This document shows positions 35,301 through 44,760 of a stretch of 64,000 bases of DNA, in pieces; within the stretch, counting starts at the first letter, position 1; every line of letters starts with the position of its first letter. Under the pieces are notes generated by a model that saw only the letters and a program-made list of their open reading frames with translations, did no database searches and had not been told where the DNA came from. The translations under genes and the position numbers were made by a program. The stretch is taken from assembly GCA_964017185.1 (NCBI GenBank), contig OZ024876.1, positions 804,001 through 868,000 on the forward strand. The letters are read 5' to 3'. The DNA is from Rugalucina vietnamica (lineage: Eukaryota; Mollusca; Bivalvia; Lucinida; Lucinidae).

Positions 35301-38300
35301 TTTGGCATGTTCTTGCTGAAAAGAGAAGAAACAAAATCTTGTAACCAAACCGGTTTACGTCTCTTTCTACCAAACCTACTATAATCATCATGTTCTATAT
35401 TATCTCCTTCTTCTTCTTCGTCATGAGAACTTGCAGACTCAGACTGCATCCCAGATACATCGGGTATTGTATCTGGTACATTATTGTCCTCAACCTCATT
35501 AGCTAGAGTCTGAGGTTTGGCCTTTTTAAGTCTATCTATGTGTATGACCTGATGTGTACCATTCCTACCACAGTCAACAACATACAAAACATCGCAAAGC
35601 TTTTCAATAACTTTAAATGGGCCCCTCCAAAATGAACAAAACTTTATGGTTTGACCTGCTCCTTTAACGGGAAACAGCACATATACCTTATCATTGACTT
35701 TAAGGTTTTCGAATGTGGATTTTCGATCGTGATAACGTTTTTGTCTTTGTATTGAAAACCCAGTATTTTGTCTTACAAACGTATGAGCCATTTCTAAATT
35801 TTCCATTAATTCCCAAACCCATTCGTTTGTGTGTTCACTTTTAATCGCGGGTGGCATTTCAAAACAAATGTCGAGTGGGGTACTTGTTTCTCGGCCTAGC
35901 ATAAGCATGTTAGGTGTCATGCCAGTTGTCTCATGTTCAGTACACCTATATGCCATCATGACGTATGGCAACAATGTATCCCAATTTCGGTGATTGTCCT
36001 CCACAAAGGCGCTAAGCATGGCACATAAGGTCCTGTTGAATCTTTCTACCATGCCATCCGACTGTGGGTGATAAGCCGTCGTTCTGGTCTTTTCTATTTG
36101 CAATAAGTCACACATTTCAGCGAACAAGTTACTCTCGAACTGTCTTCCTTGGTCAGAATGAATCTTAGTAGGGACACCGAATCGTGATACAACTTCCTGT
36201 ACTAGAATTTTAGCGCATGTCCTGGCTTCCATGTTAGGCATAGCGAAGCTTTCAGTCCACTTCGTGAAGTAGTCCGATATCACTAATATATACTTATTGC
36301 CATTTTCAGTCACTGGCAATTCCCCAAGTATATCCATAGCAATTCTTTCCATCGGGTATCCACTTCTTACGACTTGCATCGGCGCTACTCTAGTCGGAAT
36401 CGGATTTTTCCTTTTTGCACACTTTTCACAACCTCCTATGTAAGATCGGACGTCATTCTGAAGTCCTGGCCAATAATAAGCTTGTCTGATCTTACTTACT
36501 GTTTTCTTTATTCCCAGGTGTCCAGACGCCTTAATGTCATGAGAGTATTTCAAGACCTTCCTTCGTAGACACAAAGGTACAACAGCTTGCCAGACGACAT
36601 TGTCTGTGCCTAGTATTTTCCAGCATCGAACCAGTAATCCATTATGTATCTTAAGTAACTGCCACTGATTCAACATGCTTTTCACGAACCAGCTCTCCTT
36701 AGCTATCGTATCAGAATTGGGTTTTTCTCCTTTCTCAACCCATTCTTTTATCAAACGAATGTCTCTGTTTTCACTCTGTGCATCTTCAAGATTCAGATTA
36801 GCATTTTCTCCTGTTTCAGGACCTATTTGATTTACAAATAAATGACCCTCTTTCTCATCGTCCTGATCAATATCATTTTTTCCACATTGGCGACAGGGAA
36901 TACGACTAACACCGTCCGCGTTTTTGTGACTTCTTCCAGGCCTGTGTTCTATCTTCATATCAAACGAGCTTAGAAACTCTAGCCATCTGGCAACCTGACC
37001 TTCTGGGTTTTTGAACTTCATTAACCAGCGCAAAGAACCGTGGTCCGTTCTGACAGTGAATTGTTTCCCATAGAGGTAATGCCTAAAGTATTTGACAAAA
37101 TACACAAGAGCTAGCATCTCCTTTCTAGTAACACAGTATCTTCGTTCCGATTTGCTGAGGGTACGACTAGCGTATGCTACAACACATTCGCCATCCTCGG
37201 TAATTTGAGAGAGAACAGCTCCAATACTTAGGTCACTTGCATCCACGTCAAGAATAAATCCTTTCGTGAAGTCAGGGTGTATTAGAACAGGTGACTCTAC
37301 CAATTTCCTTTTCAATTCTTCAAATGCCACTGAACACTCTTCTGTCCAGACAAAGGGACAGTTCTTTTCAGTCAGCTTATGAAGCGGCTTGGCTATCTCA
37401 GAGAACTTATACACGAATCTTCTGTAGTAACCACAAAGTCCCAAGAAGGCTCGTACATCTCTCACATTCATTGGTGTTGGCCACATTTCAATACATTTTG
37501 TTTTGTTTGGATCTGTGCTGACTCCTGCATCCGATATGATGTGTCCAAGAAACTCCACTTCTGTAGCAAAGAGTTTACATTTCCTTGGTTTTAATTTCAG
37601 AGATGCCTCTTGTAGTCTATCAAAAACGAGACTCAGGTTCTTGATCATATCTTCAAAATCTTTACCAACAACTATGACATCGTCCAGGTAAATCAAACAA
37701 ATCTGCCAATGTAGACCAGCCAACACAGTCTCCATTAATCTCTCGAACGTCGCCGGGGCGTTACAAAGTCCAAAGGGCATGGTCGTGAACTCAAACAGTC
37801 CCCTTCTGCTCGTGAAAGCTGTCTTTTCGGCATCTTTGGGGTCCATTTCCACCTGCCAATATCCGGAATTTAAATCAAGACAGGAAAACCATTTGGAGCC
37901 TGATAACTGGTCAAGAGACTCATCCACACGAGGCAGTGGATATGCATCCTTGATCGTAATGTCATTAAGTTTCCGGTAATCCACACAGAATCTACTGGAT
38001 CCATTCTTCTTCTTAACCATAACGATACTGCTTGACCAAGGGCTTTTCGAAGGCTTTATGACATTTTCCTTTAGCATGTTGTCGATCTGTTTGTCTACTT
38101 CCTCATTCAAGTATACAGGTACTCTCCTTGGTCGTTCTCTTATTGGCTGAGCATTTCCAGTAGGAATCCGGTGTTTGATTATTCCTGACCTGCCAATGTC
38201 ACTGTCAGATTTAGAAAATATGTCTGAATATTTTGTAAGTAAACGGGCAACTTCTTTCTTTTGTTTACTTTCCATACCAACCACAGTTTTGTTAAATAAT

Positions 38301-41300
38301 TCCCTCAAGTGTTCTGGTACTTGTTCATTATTTGGCCTTAGAGTCTGCTTTGTAGTTTCAACGGAAGTTACAGGACTAATTGTCGCGATATTAGTGCCAG
38401 GATAAAGTATCTTGTCATCATCTGTAATATTCATAACACGGACTGGCGTTTTTGTGCCAGAATACACTAGTCCTCTTGCTATTAACATTTCATCATTTTC
38501 AAAAGGCCGTTCCTTTGGTTCTATAATGCACAACTCATTTTTCAACCTCTGTCCATCTTCAACTTTACCCTGAATGATCATTTCACTCATGGCTGGAACA
38601 TTCACTTTCTCGAAAACTGATATGCGATAACATCCAAGTTTACCATTACACAACAGATCAAAAGACTTTCCATGAATTGATAAAATATTGTGCACAACAT
38701 CTATCTGACACTCATTTGTCTTTAGAAAGTCTAAGCCCATTATCAATTCAAGATCAATGTCTGCCACAACAACTTGACATGTATATTGCATACCCCCTAT
38801 ATCGATGAACACTGACGTTTTGCCTTTTATCTCTACAGATTCACCTGAAGCTGTGGACACCTGAGAGTTGAATGGTTCCAAACGTGGTGAACTACACTGC
38901 TTTATTGTGTCCCAAAGGCGCATTGAAATAATTGTCAAGGTCGCTCCTGTGTCGATTAAACTTTCTACAGGGATGCCATTAACTTTGCAATTTAAAAAGA
39001 GGCCTGATCCAAAGCTAGCGACTTGTTTTGTCTGATGATCGTTTTTGGCTGATGAGTCTTTCTTTTCTGTCTGTGGACAGTCACGCCGAAAATGCTCTTC
39101 AGAACCACATGTCCAACATTTTCGTTTATACCGTGTCCTCTGCTGATCTTGTGATGTATCATTTTGCTTATTAGACTGTTTAAAAGCTTGAGCTGACTGA
39201 TTTTTATCATTCGTATTTCTGCGACCTGTCAAACTTTCCAAAGTCTTCTGCATTTTGAACATGGTATTTTTCAATACTTTAAGTTCATCTTGTCTATCTG
39301 TATCTTTTTGTTCTTGCTGATTGGTTGATCGCATAAAACCTTGGCCTTCCAAATGTTTTCTTTCTGCCTTATTGAATGCTTCGAGCTCAACCGCATGGCG
39401 GACAGCCATGTTCAGACTAGTTGGCCTAGCTTGCTTGATCCGTAGTCTCATGTCAGAACTGACGAGAGCATCTATAAACTGTTCTTTTGCCAATGTCTCT
39501 CGCAGATCTGCTGGTGCAGTTGGGTAGGCTAAATTAGTGAGGCGCCAAACGTCTTGACCAAGTTCACTCAGTGACTCTGTCGCTTTCTGTTTTCTTTCCT
39601 TGAAATGGACCCTATACAGCTCGGTTTGATTAGGGGGTGCAAATCGTTCCTGCAGTGCATTTGATAATTCCGTGTAATCATTGGACTTGGATGACAAATT
39701 ACCAAAGACCCCTTGAGCCTGTCCTCTCAAAGATACTGCTAGATGGAGGCCTTTCTCTTTATCAGTCCATCCATTTAATTCCGCACATGCATCGAAATGT
39801 GCCTTAAAGTCCGTCCAATTGACAGTTCCGTCATACGTTGCAGGTTTGATCTTCACGCCACTCTTATCATGCGACTTTGGAGTCGGAACAAACAGTGGTT
39901 CAGATGACTTTGTCACCGGAGCACTGGGCGTCGATGTAATAGGCCCTGGATGGAAGTCTAAAGGACCACCTTGCATTCTTCCAGAACTTTGTCCAACATT
40001 TGCCCCACTGATACTGCTGTCATCATATAAATGCAATTCTGGAGGCTCACGTATTGTGACATGTTCCCTTCTGCCAGGTGGTATATCTGGAAGAAGTCTC
40101 CTTTGCCTATCAGTCTCTTTCGTTCTTTCTTCGTCATGAAGCTGCTCAGATTGCATTTCCAACTGGCGTAGTTCACTTTCAAGTGACAATATCTCATTTT
40201 GCATCAAGCTCATTTCATTCTTTCTTCGCATAACTTCTAGCCTTTTACCAAGTATTTCCATGGACACACTAAATCTTGAATCTTCCCCTTCCATTGTTAT
40301 AAGGATTTTGTGCAATGAGACAATGTTCGTGGTAGAACAGGACTACCCAATATCCCACCGTAGATGCCACCAATTTATGTAACGTGTAGCCGAGTTTCAC
40401 AACTTAAAACGAGTTAGATCATCAATTCATTGAGCACTAGTAGAAACGTATATATAATTTTCCTCCTGGCTGCTTTGCTATATGATTGTTACAAATGATT
40501 ATTAAATGATTGGTGCAAGTTATTAAATCAAGACAAATTAATTGGTATTCAAAACCTCAACCTCGAGCGTCCTGGCTCGTTATCAACAATGAGTGCACAA
40601 CTTCCAGCACAGTTCTAGCAATGTTCAACTCTATTCACCTTATAGAGTTACGAAGCAACCCCAGTCCAGAGTCACAACTCACCGGGATAAAAAGTCACAA
40701 CTCTAGTTTCAGAACTATGACTTTAGAGAACTAGCCGTGCTAGAGCTCAAAGCCACAGCTCACCAGAGTATACAAAGTTGCAACAAGACAGTTACAACTC
40801 TAATTTCGGCCTTCAAGTGGCTACTGCTTTAGTCCTCTCTGCAAAAGCTGGGCTTCGGCAAGAGAGGGAAAGAAGCTCGAGCCACCTAAGACTATCAGTA
40901 CTCGTGTACTAATGCAAACTGCTTCGATGTGCTCTGTTCAGCGACCAAAGCAAAAGTGTCCATTCTCTCTGGTCACTCGGCTTTTATACCCACCAGAAAC
41001 TGTGCTGGTTACCCGTTTACATTAGTGATATGATCGGAGCGCAGACTGTTTCCGGTACCAGTTTGTTATTGTCATTGGTAACACTATATTTTAATAAGCG
41101 TCTACGATTGAAAACTGTTTGGCCATAGTATTGCAAATAAACTAGCAAATTAGGTTTGTGCTTAGCAGAATCGACATTCTAGGAACTTAATTCATCGTCA
41201 GACATAAAAATCAGAGTTGTTTACCTCATATTTTGGCCAATATCTGTGATTATATCGATAGGTGATCAACGAAAAATCAATCATCAAAGACGCTTGGAAA

Positions 41301-41633
41301 TGAGATTATGACTTAAAGGTCGTTTCGTACCAGAAAGGCGCAACAAGGTCTTTTCATTACACAAGCTTCTCCGCAGTATGAGGTGATATGAAAGATAGAA
41401 AAAGATTATTCATTACCCATATGTATGCTTTCATATTTTTTAATTAAGTTAAGGTAACTGAGTCGCCACCTATTCGGCTTACGATATGTTTTCATGGTAT
41501 AAGTACCTGATTGTTAATTTAGTTTTTTTCCCATCTCGGTTTTTGGAGTGGGAATCTTTTTCTGACTGCGCCTTTTCCTGATCATTGCCTACTTGTACCT
41601 TTTTAATTTCGATGATAAAATGAGGATTCGTAT

Positions 41634-41676
<43 letters not shown>

Positions 41677-43605
41677 TTTTATGTGTGTGTGTTTTTTTAC
41701 ACACAAAAACAATGGTACTGACATAGTTTATCATAAATTCAATATTTCACTTGTTAAAACAAAATTGTTTTATAAATGGTGTCGACTTAATTGATTATTA
41801 TATTATTTGGGTAGGTCCAAGAATCAAGAGTTAACTCTACCTGATGACATTTGGGAACGTTGCAAAATCCATTATTGTACAATAAATATTTATATCCAAT
41901 AATACAGAATCACCACAGCTTGATTTTCATTTACGGCATTTGATATTTTACATCTTTATGTCGCGGCCACGAATCCCCACATGGTGAATACACACAAAAT
42001 TTCGACACATACAATGTATTGCATTATTGTTTGAAAGAATAAGTCTGGTCGATTAAATATGTTTTATAGGAATTGCACCACATAATGCAGTTTTTGCACC
42101 TTAATAATTTTAGACGGTAATACATGTACGAGTTATTTTGTTTTCAATTATTAGATCCGAAAGCCCATCAATTTAATAACAACATTTAACTGTAACACAA
42201 AATAACTTATTTACACATATACATGTAAGCGTGGCGTCCTATGTTTTTTACATAACTAAACGTGGCGTGGCGTGGCGTCCTATTTTTTTTTTACATAGCC
42301 AAACAGTATAGCCTCAGATGTGACGCCGCAAATGCGGCGTCCCATCTTGAGCTATTATGTTTGCTTAGACACAATTCGCACAAAAATGAGATGACAATTC
42401 AAAATTACTCCTAATGTCCCATAAAATGAATGTAAATTCACCAAAATGATAATGATGGGTGAATCCGTACGCCTTTAATTGGTTAATAAAAATTCTGTTG
42501 TTTTAGTGCAATTTGTGTGTCCGAGGATGGTACCTGGTTGTCAGCCTACTCTCGGGTGAGATGGGACCCTAAACACGAGAATATGAAATGCAGTAAGTAT
42601 ACAAATGATCAAACATTGCACTGGTCTTTGGTGAGTAGCATTAATGATAACATATCCATAATTAATATACTCCATGGATATACATTTGTTTCTTATTTTC
42701 GATCCATCATATATTGTGTGTACTTGTTAGAACGGCCTCGCCGATGCGGTTCTGACATTTACCCACAATCAATGTTTCGAACACAAAATAAGAAAATATT
42801 AAAATTCTTCAATGGAAAGTTATACTTTTTCAAATATGAATAATAACTGAGCCTTGGTTGGGTGCGTTTTCATAATGATATGGCCGTTCCGCGCAAGTAA
42901 ACTATAATAATAGAGGTGGGCGCGAGGATTGGTCTAAATATTATATAGACCAATCCTCGCGCTCACCTCTATTTTACCAGTGTTGGAAAATGCTGTGCAG
43001 TGTCCATTACAAAAACATGCCTATGTAATATACTGATTTTCACTAAGTTGTAAAAATTGAAATTTTTCAGTAGAATTGTTTTTAATATCTTTTAAGAAAA
43101 AATGGCCATACCCCTGTATACCCCAGTTTTACTATCAAACATTTAATCATAATCATGACTGATCTCTTAATACAAAATTGGCGGCCCCCGTGGCCGAACG
43201 GTTAAGAGCGTTGTTTCTTAATCACGATCATCTCACCGCTGTGTCTGGTGTGTGTTCGAGCACCCCTCTGGCCACATGTGAGACAAGCCAAGTTCTGCTT
43301 GCGGGTGTGTCAGGTGGTTTTTCTCGGGGTTCTCCCGTTTTCGCCCCACCTACTGTTTGGCCCGTCTCATATGAGCTGAAATAATCTTGAAAGGGACGTT
43401 AAACTGAATAAAAAAAAATATTAATAATATACATGTAATACAAAATAAAGTCGATTTAAAATTAATGCAACTATTATGTTACAGGATGCGCTCGCTTAGA
43501 GCATAAGCTGAAACAGGAGGGAAAGCACGAGCTGGCGGCTAGAATAGCAAACTGCGCACCTGATGGCAGCTTCGCAAAACCTGGAACACAATATATGTCC
43601 GAGAG
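32253..43605 (+). CDS. Secreted thyroglobulin type-1 domain protein (multi-exon)
   Basis: Four exons (32253-32313, 32854-32971, 42507-42592, 43485-43605) join in one open frame with intron phases 1, 2, 1. The start is an ATG followed by a classic signal peptide (hydrophobic LISFLSVVYIVCGA). Exons 2 and 3 form one Tg1 domain: PCS near the start, RCAPDGTYAP in the middle, ICVSEDGTW, then MKC at the end. Exon 4 starts a second Tg1 domain (CARLEHKL, NCAPDGSF). Tg1 domains usually have six cysteines with QC and CWC motifs. Here QC is replaced by YM and CWC by AIC, so the middle disulfide pair is missing. Tg1 proteins include thyropin inhibitors of papain-like proteases and matrix proteins. Which applies here is unknown. 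A Ty3/gypsy element fills intron 2. Confidence 0.75.
32854..32971 (+). CDS. Tg1 gene exon 2, N-terminal part of Tg1 domain
   Basis: 118 bases (2 + 38 codons + 2) between the acceptor TTTTCAATTGAAG and the donor AAG|GTAACT. It encodes the first cysteine (PCS) and the central RCAPDGTYAPYM, the hallmark C-x2-DG-x-Y-x-P of Tg1 domains. The minus-strand frame over it is a shadow. Confidence 0.8.
33071..34054 (-). repeat. 3' LTR of the gypsy element
   Basis: 984 bp, TG...CA ends with short TGTAA/TTACA inverted tips. One difference from the other LTR was seen (C at 33172, T at 40479). Confidence 0.95.
34055..34072 (-). other. Polypurine tract
   Basis: Minus-strand GGAGGCGTGGGTAA directly abuts the 3' LTR, the expected place for plus-strand priming. 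Confidence 0.6.
34319..40315 (-). CDS. Gypsy Gag-Pol polyprotein with C-terminal extension
   Basis: A single 1998-codon frame without frameshift between Gag and Pol. In order: an N-terminal coiled coil (about residues 20-75), a Gag capsid-like region (about 155-330), a CCHC zinc knuckle CWTCGSEEHFRRDC (about 398-411), an aspartic protease with DTGA (about 454), reverse transcriptase with FSCLDLNSGYWQV and YLDD (about 876), RNase H with DVDAS and TDHGSL, integrase with an HHCC zinc finger (from about 1262) and a D, D, E triad (about 1326, 1386, 1423), and a GPF module (WRGPF, about 1563). After that comes a 370-residue extension with CPVC...HMDRC (from about 1682), a C2H2-like finger CTICGILC...HLKQHMIGKH, acidic serine-rich stretches and a basic VKRKK. 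All catalytic motifs are intact. No envelope-like membrane segment is seen. Confidence 0.95.
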   Translation of the reverse strand: MHKILITMEGEDSRFSVSMEILGKRLEVMRRKNEMSLMQNEILSLESELRQLEMQSEQLHDEERTKETDRQRRLLPDIPPGRREHVTIREPPELHLYDDSSISGANVGQSSGRMQGGPLDFHPGPITSTPSAPVTKSSEPLFVPTPKSHDKSGVKIKPATYDGTVNWTDFKAHFDACAELNGWTDKEKGLHLAVSLRGQAQGVFGNLSSKSNDYTELSNALQERFAPPNQTELYRVHFKERKQKATESLSELGQDVWRLTNLAYPTAPADLRETLAKEQFIDALVSSDMRLRIKQARPTSLNMAVRHAVELEAFNKAERKHLEGQGFMRSTNQQEQKDTDRQDELKVLKNTMFKMQKTLESLTGRRNTNDKNQSAQAFKQSNKQNDTSQDQQRTRYKRKCWTCGSEEHFRRDCPQTEKKDSSAKNDHQTKQVASFGSGLFLNCKVNGIPVESLIDTGATLTIISMRLWDTIKQCSSPRLEPFNSQVSTASGESVEIKGKTSVFIDIGGMQYTCQVVVADIDLELIMGLDFLKTNECQIDVVHNILSIHGKSFDLLCNGKLGCYRISVFEKVNVPAMSEMIIQGKVEDGQRLKNELCIIEPKERPFENDEMLIARGLVYSGTKTPVRVMNITDDDKILYPGTNIATISPVTSVETTKQTLRPNNEQVPEHLRELFNKTVVGMESKQKKEVARLLTKYSDIFSKSDSDIGRSGIIKHRIPTGNAQPIRERPRRVPVYLNEEVDKQIDNMLKENVIKPSKSPWSSSIVMVKKKNGSSRFCVDYRKLNDITIKDAYPLPRVDESLDQLSGSKWFSCLDLNSGYWQVEMDPKDAEKTAFTSRRGLFEFTTMPFGLCNAPATFERLMETVLAGLHWQICLIYLDDVIVVGKDFEDMIKNLSLVFDRLQEASLKLKPRKCKLFATEVEFLGHIISDAGVSTDPNKTKCIEMWPTPMNVRDVRAFLGLCGYYRRFVYKFSEIAKPLHKLTEKNCPFVWTEECSVAFEELKRKLVESPVLIHPDFTKGFILDVDASDLSIGAVLSQITEDGECVVAYASRTLSKSERRYCVTRKEMLALVYFVKYFRHYLYGKQFTVRTDHGSLRWLMKFKNPEGQVARWLEFLSSFDMKIEHRPGRSHKNADGVSRIPCRQCGKNDIDQDDEKEGHLFVNQIGPETGENANLNLEDAQSENRDIRLIKEWVEKGEKPNSDTIAKESWFVKSMLNQWQLLKIHNGLLVRCWKILGTDNVVWQAVVPLCLRRKVLKYSHDIKASGHLGIKKTVSKIRQAYYWPGLQNDVRSYIGGCEKCAKRKNPIPTRVAPMQVVRSGYPMERIAMDILGELPVTENGNKYILVISDYFTKWTESFAMPNMEARTCAKILVQEVVSRFGVPTKIHSDQGRQFESNLFAEMCDLLQIEKTRTTAYHPQSDGMVERFNRTLCAMLSAFVEDNHRNWDTLLPYVMMAYRCTEHETTGMTPNMLMLGRETSTPLDICFEMPPAIKSEHTNEWVWELMENLEMAHTFVRQNTGFSIQRQKRYHDRKSTFENLKVNDKVYVLFPVKGAGQTIKFCSFWRGPFKVIEKLCDVLYVVDCGRNGTHQVIHIDRLKKAKPQTLANEVEDNNVPDTIPDVSGMQSESASSHDEEEEGDNIEHDDYSRFGRKRRKPVWLQDFVSSLFSKNMPNLKTTPRKQRDICPVCKLTIEGESFGEHMDRCVKERHQCTICGILCSKSQHLKQHMIGKHSAQVDREDKLKIYSKNLKEHVPKAEAHSNSTDKQKGLKQQLSQPPKDKPTPAPSVHKRSWTLSDDLSVSSSSEDGSERNDDPEIELNEEYTQKENCDPGKEDKRQVQDLKVGRVVRKRFDPSPVMAPVKRKKAEETVTSGMLEREHKVAEADKCEHISEAATGQESKTGCILPKVDKVTDNTVDKCEDRGNLKLKFSVSGSTGDKLTQWFLLRQNDEDLIDSKVLRAAGTGMGDMEVNLGDFTRSSIKPENIKVSVVKGEFSLNIDY
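40355..40372 (-). other. Primer-binding site
   Basis: Five bases inside the 5' LTR, minus strand TGGTGGCATCTACGGTGG, complementary to a tRNA 3' end finishing CCACCA. The priming tRNA was not identified. Confidence 0.65.
40378..41361 (-). repeat. 5' LTR of the gypsy element
   Basis: 984 bp, 5' end at 41361 in the sense of transcription. A TATAAAAG box on the minus strand at 40981-40988 is a likely core promoter. The region to its left would hold R and U5. Confidence 0.95.
41424..41605 (+). repeat. R1 repeat, right end
   Basis: From TATGCTTTCATATTTTTTAA to CATTGCCTACTTGTACC, in what remains of Tg1 intron 2 to the right of the retrotransposon. Confidence 0.75.
41631..41680 (+). repeat. (TTTA)n microsatellite
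   Basis: About 12 TATT/ATTT tetranucleotide units. Confidence 0.95.
41681..42506. other. Right part of Tg1 intron 2
   Basis: AT-rich intron sequence. At 42230-42345 the words GTGGCGTCCTAT and GCGGCGTCCCATC recur three times with a GTGGCGTGGCGTGG run. Otherwise nothing is seen before the acceptor at 42506. Confidence 0.5.
42507..42592 (+). CDS. Tg1 gene exon 3, C-terminal part of Tg1 domain
   Basis: 86 bases (1 + 28 codons + 1), acceptor CTGTTGTTTTAG, donor GTAAGT. It encodes ICVSEDGTW and ends with a cysteine 25 residues after that of ICV, matching the C-V-D-E-D-G ... C half of a Tg1 domain. The junction codon with exon 2 is AG|T (Ser). A preceding CWC cysteine is absent. Confidence 0.8.
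42715..42800 (+). repeat. GAACGGCCTCG palindromic-repeat end
   Basis: Contains TTAGAACGGCCTCGCCGATGCGG, TTCTGACATTTACCCACAATC and CAAAATAAGAAAATATTAAA, the half-element of the family fully palindromic at 55783-55900. In Tg1 intron 3. Confidence 0.65.
42909..42973. repeat. Near-perfect palindrome
   Basis: 28-base arms 42909-42936 and 42946-42973 (AATAGAGGTG ... ATTGGTCTA) with one mismatch and a 9-base AT loop, in Tg1 intron 3. Likely a minimal palindromic element. Confidence 0.9.
43179..43420 (+). mobile_element. tRNA-derived SINE in Tg1 intron 3
   Basis: The head GGCCCCCGTGGCCGAACGG has an A-box (GTGGCCGAACGGTTAAGAGC) and a degenerate B-box (GTTCGAGCACC). The body has TTCTCCCGTTTTCG, ending in GGGACGTTAAACTGAATAAAAAA, a typical SINE tail. 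Confidence 0.8.
43485..43605 (+). CDS. Tg1 gene exon 4, N-terminal half of second Tg1 domain
   Basis: 121 bases (2 + 39 codons + 2), acceptor TTATGTTACAG, same phases as exon 2. It encodes CARLEHKL ... NCAPDGSFAKPGTQYM, here with the Q of the QC motif but no C. The expected donor position reads GAGAG|GTCCGA, a weak site. If not spliced, the frame reads on eight codons past the splice-interrupted Arg codon to a TAG at 43628-43630, giving a half domain. No matching second-half exon was found to the right. Confidence 0.7.
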
Positions 43606-43796
43606 GTCCGAGTTTAAACACCCTTATTAGATATGCAAATGAGCATGCCTTCAGCGGTTTATCATTCAAATACATTTGAGCCTATGCATGAAAAAACAAC
43701 AATTTGGATTTCCGACAAGTCTGTCCAGTCACAGAATAAAGCTAGAAGCTTGATTCATTGGATATAAGAAGAAGAGGAATTGTACTATCCGTGTGG

Positions 43797-43862
43797 CGAA
43801 AACAAAGGCGCTGATCAGCTGTGCAGTTGCTGCACAGCTGATCTGCGTCTTTGTTTTCGCAT
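43797..43862. repeat. Hairpin with GGCGCTGATCAGCTG core
   Basis: GCGAAAACAAAGGCGCTGAT pairs with ATCTGCGTCTTTGTTTTCGC across a TGCAGTTGCTGCA centre. A related hairpin is at 57846-57908 and a half copy at 6776-6815. Flanking words GGAATTGTACTATCC and CATGCACGGGCTCAT are shared, marking a small element family. Confidence 0.75.
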
Positions 43863-44104
43863 ATGTAAATTGTTGGTTTTCTCATGCACGGGCTCATTTA
43901 TCTAAAATGCATGAATAATGTATGAATAAAAACATTTCCATAATATGTGTTGTTTGTCAATATTCAAATGAGATCTAGCGTTAGCCGGCGTAGTTGGTTT
44001 GTTTATGGCATATTCCTCAAAGATGAACTGCGCCATGTCACAGATCATTACGAAAACTTGCCCATGCAACATACTGAGATTTTTCCAGCATTAAAAATTG
44101 ATGT

Positions 44105-44405
44105 TTGTTTGAAATGATGCTTAACGTCCCAGTCAACAGCCAATGTCATGTCGGGACGTTGCCTAAATTTCATGGGACTTTTACCCAAAGTGAGGACCTC
44201 ATGACATCCAACAGGTGCTTAAAATATAACCATCTAACTAATCCAATAAGGCTTATATGTATGAATGGTTTTACTTGAAACCACTTTTCCTGGGCAGGCT
44301 CAGACCAGAGCTGTTAACCAGTATTCAGATGGTCAGTCAGAAGTGCATAAGCTTTGCCTGGAGGCACAAGCAGCCCATCTATTTCTTTAGGTCCCAATGG
44401 GCGGG
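44105..44405 (-). mobile_element. SINE-like repeat, minus orientation
   Basis: Contains GCTTAACGTCCCAGTCAACAG and GTCGGGACGTTGCC, the reverse of a SINE tail, then words shared with the 13935-14151 segment (GGTCAGTCAGAAGTG, AAGCTTTGCCTG). The head is not clear. Confidence 0.5.
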
Positions 44406-44484
44406 GGCCCATTAAAAATTGAAAATTTCATTAGAAAAATTTAAATATTTTTAATATTTTGACTCAAAACATTGATTTCGGCAC

Positions 44485-44760
44485 ACGTTAGAACCGCCTC
44501 ACCGAGGCGGTTCTAACTAGTACCCACAATCTATGTTTGGTAACAAACATAAGAAAAATAGGTATAATAAAATATAATTGTTAGATCCTTTGGAAGCAGT
44601 AAAAACATTCAAAGAGAGGTGGGCCATATTATACAATTTCGGGTAATGAACCTTCATCAGTGACCCTTTACAAAACTGGCAGCGAAAGCCAGACATTCAT
44701 GATTGCTGCAATTTCAAGAATTTTCACCAGTATAGTCTAAATCAAAGACTAACCCTAACC
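44485..44760 (+). repeat. Palindromic-repeat end plus 44575-type repeat
   Basis: 44485-44540 is a GAACCGCCTCACCGAGGCGG hairpin of the 55783 family. 44575-44750 matches the 208-bp sequence found twice at 63177-63384 and 63548-63755 (TTGTTAGATCCTTTGGAAGC, ATGAACCTTCATCAGTGACC). Confidence 0.75.

Larger units (their letters stand above)
33071..41361 (-). mobile_element. Ty3/gypsy LTR retrotransposon, nearly intact
   Basis: 8291 bp from TGTAACG to CATTACA, transcribed on the minus strand. Two 984-bp LTRs, a primer-binding site, one continuous Gag-Pol frame and a polypurine tract are present. The flanking duplication is CAAG (33067-33070 and 41362-41365). The order protease, reverse transcriptase, RNase H, integrase places it in Ty3/gypsy (Metaviridae) rather than copia. 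It lies in intron 2 of the Tg1 gene, antisense to the gene, 99 bases after the exon 2 donor. The unbroken frame and near-identical LTRs indicate a recent insertion. Confidence 0.95.
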
